Below, piece by piece: positions 55,432 to 59,038 of a stretch of DNA of 59,038 nucleotides. The stretch spans positions 1 to 59,038 of the forward strand of contig WTIL01000072.1 in assembly GCA_011522725.1 (NCBI GenBank), given 5' to 3'. Below the pieces are notes generated by a model. It had not been told where the DNA came from. It searched no databases and was given only the letters and a program-made list of their open reading frames with translations. Positions within the stretch are counted from its first letter, which is position 1, and every line of letters begins with the position of its first letter. The translations under genes and the position numbers were made by a program. This DNA comes from Rhodospirillaceae bacterium. GTDB lineage: Bacteria; Pseudomonadota; Alphaproteobacteria; Puniceispirillales; Puniceispirillaceae.

Positions 55432-56412
55432 ATGCCGTATGGCATGAGTGGCAAAAAACGCGGTGGACAGGGTGTGACACAGGGCGCGGCTTTGAAAAGA
55501 GTTCTGGTGATCAAGCATGGCGCGCTTGGCGACATGGTGCAGGGGTTTGACGCCTTTGCCGGACTGCGCGCGGGCCTGCCGGATACGCATCTTGCGCTTC
55601 TGACCACGCCGCCGTTCCTCGACCTGGCAGGCCGCATGCCCTGGGTCGACGAAGTGTTGTGCGACCGGCGCGCGCCTGTGGTCAATCTGGCTGAGCTGTG
55701 GCGCATGCGTGGAATCTTCCGTGCCGGCTGGGACGCCGTTATCGACCTGCAATGCAGCCGCAGGACGGCGCAGTATCACCGCCGGTTCGCACCTACGAGC
55801 ACGCGCTGGTTCGGCACAGCCGCCGGAGCCAGCGATCCCTATCCCGATTTTTCTGGGGTGAACAATGCCGACCGGATGCGCATCGGCATCGAGATGGCGG
55901 GCGGGGACAGGCATGTCACCGCTGGTCTCGACTGGCTTGATAATGGTGCCGCCGGACCGGATGGCGACCTTCCCGGCGCGACTGTTCTTGTGCCGGGATG
56001 CTCGGCCGCCAAACCGCAAAAACGCTGGCCTGCGGACAGGTTTGCCGCCATCGCGACGGCGGAAATGGAGACTGGCCGCAAGGTGGCGATTGTCGGCACC
56101 GCGGCCGACCGCGAGGCCGCGGATGCGATCATGAATGCGACACCCGGATGCGTAGACCTTGTCGGCAGGACCGGGCTTGGCGAGCTCGCCGCCCTGTTCC
56201 GGCATGCCGGCGCGGTCATCGGCAACGACACCGGGCCGACCTTCCTCGCGGCGAGGGTCGGCACGCCGACGCTGATGCTGATGGGGGCGGATACAGACCC
56301 GTCGATGTCGGCGCCTGTCGGCGCGCGCGCCGGCTGGCTTCGTGAGGACAGGATCTCCGAAATAGCTTCGGATGATGCGCTGGCCGCCCTCGACAGGCTC
56401 CGCAGCGGCTAG
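55432..56412 (+). CDS. Glycosyltransferase family 9 (heptosyltransferase-like)
   Basis: About 326 residues with the ADP-heptose transferase pattern: KRVLVIKHGALGDMVQ at the start, DAVIDLQCSRRTAQYHR, then the donor domain VLVPGCSAAKPQKRWPADRFAAI, VDLVGRTGLGELAALFRHA and GNDTGPTFLAARVGTPTLML. Likely extends the LPS core. The start is uncertain: ATGs at 55432 and 55444 have poor ribosome-binding sites, and a GTG about 14 codons further in is also possible. Ends tail to tail with the DUF924 gene, overlapping by 4 bases. Confidence 0.88.
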   Translation: MPYGMSGKKRGGQGVTQGAALKRVLVIKHGALGDMVQGFDAFAGLRAGLPDTHLALLTTPPFLDLAGRMPWVDEVLCDRRAPVVNLAELWRMRGIFRAGWDAVIDLQCSRRTAQYHRRFAPTSTRWFGTAAGASDPYPDFSGVNNADRMRIGIEMAGGDRHVTAGLDWLDNGAAGPDGDLPGATVLVPGCSAAKPQKRWPADRFAAIATAEMETGRKVAIVGTAADREAADAIMNATPGCVDLVGRTGLGELAALFRHAGAVIGNDTGPTFLAARVGTPTLMLMGADTDPSMSAPVGARAGWLREDRISEIASDDALAALDRLRSG

Positions 56413-56960
56413 AAGGACGATCCCGGCTCTTTCAGGAAGGCCAGTTCCTCTTCCGAGGAGGGGCGCCCCAATATCGCGTTGCGATGCGGAAAGCGGCCGA
56501 ACCGCGCGACGATATCCCGGTGCTTGACGGCATATTCATGCGTCAGTGGATTGGTGTGTTGCTCGAACAGCGGGATGGACCGGTCCTGAATGCCAAGGTC
56601 CTCGCTGTGCATCATCGGCATCAGCATGAACTGCCGCCAGGCGGCGTTTTCATGGGACAGGAATCCCCGGTCTACACAACGAAGGCTGAGCGCCAGCGCC
56701 ATTTCATCCCCGATAAAGGCCTTTGGCGTGTCGCGATAGATGTTTCGCGTGAACTGGTCGAGAACGAGGATCAGGGCAAGGCAGGAGTCCAGCTCGTCCG
56801 CCCAGCTGTCCAGCCGCGCCGACAATGCCGCCGTGATGGTATCCTCGAAGCGGCTTCGGATCGTCTCGTCGAACGCCGGGTCCTTCTTGTACCATTGCTC
56901 CGGTTTCGACTCGTCGAACCAGAAGTCGAGCACATCCTGTGCGGCTGCGGTCTTCGGCAT
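56409..56960 (-). CDS. DUF924 family protein
   Basis: 183-residue helical protein. It has the DUF924 opening VLDFWFDESKPEQWYKKDPAFDETIRSRF, of which I cite only landmarks, plus LVLDQFTRNIYRDTPKAF, FMLMPMMHSED and RHRD-like VKHRDIVARFGRFPHRN. It has a TPR-like repeat-helix fold in relatives; function unknown. GAGGAGG lies 6 bases before the ATG. It follows the FAD-linked dehydrogenase gene on the same strand by about 20 bases. Confidence 0.88.
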   Translation of the reverse strand: MPKTAAAQDVLDFWFDESKPEQWYKKDPAFDETIRSRFEDTITAALSARLDSWADELDSCLALILVLDQFTRNIYRDTPKAFIGDEMALALSLRCVDRGFLSHENAAWRQFMLMPMMHSEDLGIQDRSIPLFEQHTNPLTHEYAVKHRDIVARFGRFPHRNAILGRPSSEEELAFLKEPGSSF

Positions 56961-56981
56961 GTCTGCCTCCTCGTGGCCCGT

Positions 56982-58415
56982 TCAGATGACCTTGCCGGGG
57001 TTCATCAGGTTCTTCGGGTCGATCGATGCCTTGATGGCGCGCATCACATCCAGAACCTCGGGCGCCTTCACCTTGGCAAGCTGGGCGCGCTTTGTCTGGC
57101 CGATCCCGTGTTCGGCGCTGATCGAACCGTTGTATTTTGCCACATGTTCATAAATCAGCTCATAGAGCTGGTCCTTTTTCGAATCGAATTCGCTGTTGCT
57201 GCGCTCGTCCGCCACCAGATTGAAATGCAGATTGCCGTCGCCAAGATGGCCATAGCCGCAGATGCGGATGGTCGGATCGACGGTTTTGACGGCTGCCACC
57301 ATATCCTCGTAGAACGGGGCGAGCGATGACTGCGCGAGCGAGATGTCCGACCGGGCGACCCCGCGCGAGCGCTTGTGTGACTCCGGTGCATTCTCGCGGA
57401 CATCCCACAGGGCACGGCGCTGGGCCTCGCTGGCGGCAATGGTCGCATCGATGACGAGGCCGTCCTCGAAGGCAGTCGCAAGCGTTTCCTGCATGATGGT
57501 TTGCAGCGGCGTCTCGCCACTGTCATCGGCAATGCCGCTTGCCGGGTTGCTGCTGCCGATTTCCATCAGCACATTCATCGCGCCGCGCGTTGCCAGCGGC
57601 TGCGGGATCTCCGGAAAATGGTGGAAGACGACATGCAGGATATCGGCCGGGATCAGCTCGAACGCCTCAACCCCGCCGCCAGACGCCGCCTGCAAACGGT
57701 GCAGCAGCTCGACGGCCGCCGACACGTCGCGCACTTCGGCGAACGAGGTGGCGCGCGCCACCGGCTGCGGAAACAGCTTCATCGTCGCGGCGGTGATCAC
57801 GCCAAGCGTTCCTTCGGAGCCGACAAAGAGGTGCCGCAAATCATAACCCGTATTGTCCTTGCGAAGCCCGCCAAGCAGGTTCAGGACGCGGCCGCCCATC
57901 AGCACCACCTCGACACCAAGGGTCAGCTCGCGCGTTGTTCCGTAACGAACGACATTCAGCCCGCCGGCATTGGTCCCCAGATTGCCGCCGATGGTGCAGC
58001 TTCCCTTTGCCGCCAGATTGAGCGGGAAATAGAGGCCCTGCTTCTCGGTCGTGTCATGAAGGGTCTGCAGGACGCACCCCGCCTCGACAGTCATCGACAT
58101 ATTGGTGGCGTCGATCTCGCGGATGCGGTTCATCCGGCGCAGTGACAGCAGGATGCTGTTGCCGGCATCATCAGGCGTTGCCCCACCCATGAATCCGGTG
58201 TTGCCGCCCTGCGGAACGACTACAATGTCATGCGCATCGGCCAGCGCCATGACCTGCGAGACCTGCTCGGTGGTCTCCGGCATCACGACGGCCAGCGACC
58301 TGCCGCGATACTGGCCGTGCCAGTCGGTCAGGAAGGATTCGGTATCGGTATCGCCGGTTTTCAGGCCGGCATCACCGACAATGGCGTGGAGGGCAGCGAT
58401 GATCTCTGCGGACAC
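56982..58415 (-). CDS. FAD-linked D-2-hydroxyacid dehydrogenase (D-2-hydroxyglutarate dehydrogenase/GlcD family)
   Basis: About 477 residues with the PCMH FAD domain (VVMPETTEQVSQVM, VVPQGGNTGFMGGA, TIGGNLGTNAGGLNVVRYG) and the FAD-oxidase C-terminal domain (GYGHLGDGNLHFNL, SAEHGIGQTKRAQL, KNLMNPGKV). The early LTDWHGQYRGRS matches D-2-hydroxyglutarate and related D-lactate dehydrogenases better than GlcD. The open frame reaches a TTG at 58445 with no ribosome-binding site; I prefer the GTG at 58415, with GGGAG 9 bases upstream and a family-like N-terminus. It is distinct from the GlcD at 19278. Confidence 0.88.
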   Translation of the reverse strand: MSAEIIAALHAIVGDAGLKTGDTDTESFLTDWHGQYRGRSLAVVMPETTEQVSQVMALADAHDIVVVPQGGNTGFMGGATPDDAGNSILLSLRRMNRIREIDATNMSMTVEAGCVLQTLHDTTEKQGLYFPLNLAAKGSCTIGGNLGTNAGGLNVVRYGTTRELTLGVEVVLMGGRVLNLLGGLRKDNTGYDLRHLFVGSEGTLGVITAATMKLFPQPVARATSFAEVRDVSAAVELLHRLQAASGGGVEAFELIPADILHVVFHHFPEIPQPLATRGAMNVLMEIGSSNPASGIADDSGETPLQTIMQETLATAFEDGLVIDATIAASEAQRRALWDVRENAPESHKRSRGVARSDISLAQSSLAPFYEDMVAAVKTVDPTIRICGYGHLGDGNLHFNLVADERSNSEFDSKKDQLYELIYEHVAKYNGSISAEHGIGQTKRAQLAKVKAPEVLDVMRAIKASIDPKNLMNPGKVI

Positions 58416-58514
58416 GGCAGGGGTCTCCCGGAAAAGGATATTCAAGACAGATTACAGGATAGCCGTCGGGAGTGGCCGAGGGCAACATGCCGGACCGCCG
58501 CAGTGTCAGGAAAG

Positions 58515-59038
58515 TCAGAGTGAGCGCGGGGCGGCGGCCCGGCGCAGCCTGTCATTCACCGCCTCGCCAAGCCCGGTGCCGGGAACCGGCGCCACTCCGA
58601 TAACGGTGGCGCCTGTAGCGTCAGCTGCGTGCATCATGTCAAACAGATTGGCGGCGGCTTCCTGAAGGTCGCCCTTCGGGCTGAGATTGAGCCCGAGTTC
58701 GCCGGCCCCGCCGGTCTCGCCAAATCCGATCAGTTCCATGCCGGGCTCCGGCGCTGTGACATTCAGTCTGACCGGTGCCGATGGCGCGTAATGGCTTGCA
58801 AGCTGTCCGGGGCTTGCAGGTTTATTCTCGTCTGTGGAGGGCATCTCGGCGGCGAGTGTCAATTCCTGTGCAGCCAGGGTGGCGGCAACTGCATCACGGG
58901 TAACACCGCCGGGCCGCAGGATATGGGCGGCCTCGCCGGTGCAGTCGATGACGGTTGATTCAACCCCGCTTTCGCAAGGGCCACCATCCAGAACGAGCTC
59001 GATCCTGCCGCCGAGCCCGGCCAGCACATGTTCGGCGC
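58515..59038 (-). CDS. Sua5/YrdC/YciO-type threonylcarbamoyl-AMP synthase, C-terminal part
   Basis: The gene runs off the right edge, so only about 174 C-terminal residues are visible. They show the end of the YrdC domain (ELVLDGGPCESGVESTVID, ILRPGGVT) and the Sua5-specific C-terminal domain linked through SPGQLASHYAPSAPVRL. The enzyme makes threonylcarbamoyl-AMP for t6A37 in tRNAs reading ANN codons. Its presence as the two-domain Sua5 form, not the short TsaC form, is clear. Confidence 0.9.
   Translation of the reverse strand, partial: AEHVLAGLGGRIELVLDGGPCESGVESTVIDCTGEAAHILRPGGVTRDAVAATLAAQELTLAAEMPSTDENKPASPGQLASHYAPSAPVRLNVTAPEPGMELIGFGETGGAGELGLNLSPKGDLQEAAANLFDMMHAADATGATVIGVAPVPGTGLGEAVNDRLRRAAAPRSL

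Overview
This 59-kb window comes from an alphaproteobacterial chromosome of roughly 60% GC. The strongest evidence is a circularly permuted (two-piece) tmRNA gene, an alpha-type SspB with the terminal VVSLDSFRK motif, the 41-residue zinc-free L36 protein, a class I cytochrome c beside CcmE, and the orders hflK-hflC-degP and ilvB-ilvN-ilvC followed by mreBCD-mrdA-rodA. The gene content (LptD, HldE, heptosyltransferase-like enzymes) indicates a Gram-negative aerobe with LPS. A Rhodospirillales/SAR116-like marine lineage would fit, but I cannot prove it from sequence alone. I see no rRNA, tRNA, insertion sequence, prophage, integrase or CRISPR array; most of the window is dense housekeeping sequence.

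1-10.4 kb is accessory and catabolic. A creatinase is divergent from a complete PotABCD-type ABC importer, which runs on into an EamA permease, an aldehyde dehydrogenase and a SAM methyltransferase, followed by a second DMT permease. The divergent control region has a perfect 16-bp inverted repeat. I read this as a uptake-and-use locus for creatine or another guanidino/amine compound (inference).

10.4-25 kb holds ccmE, a cytochrome c, an FMN-dependent 2-hydroxyacid dehydrogenase, a PCu(A)C copper chaperone, a flavodoxin-fold protein, pterin carbinolamine dehydratase, the azlCD exporter, DUF6165 plus a GT9 glycosyltransferase, pgk, msrA, rpmJ, the glycolate oxidase genes glcDEF, and class I fumarase.

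25-34.3 kb is dominated by protein quality control. The permuted ssrA (tag ANDNTAPVAIAA) lies just upstream of sspB on the minus strand. Then come thyA-folA, mrp, hflK-hflC-degP, serB and miaA.

34.3-49.7 kb holds the branched-chain amino-acid operon ilvBN-ilvC with a structured leader, the rod-shape operon mreB-mreC-mreD-mrdA-rodA, a short SbmA/BacA-like transporter, and the cell-envelope sugar genes glmU-hldE (minus strand) and glmS.

49.7-59 kb begins with an AT-rich 300-bp gap, then a GFA-family protein, a His-rich ORF with a DUF805-like N-terminus, two overlapping GNATs, lptD with a GT4 glycosyltransferase, a GT9 enzyme, a DUF924 protein, a D-2-hydroxyacid dehydrogenase of the FAD-linked oxidase family, and the C-terminal part of a Sua5-type tRNA threonylcarbamoyl-adenylate synthase that runs off the right edge.
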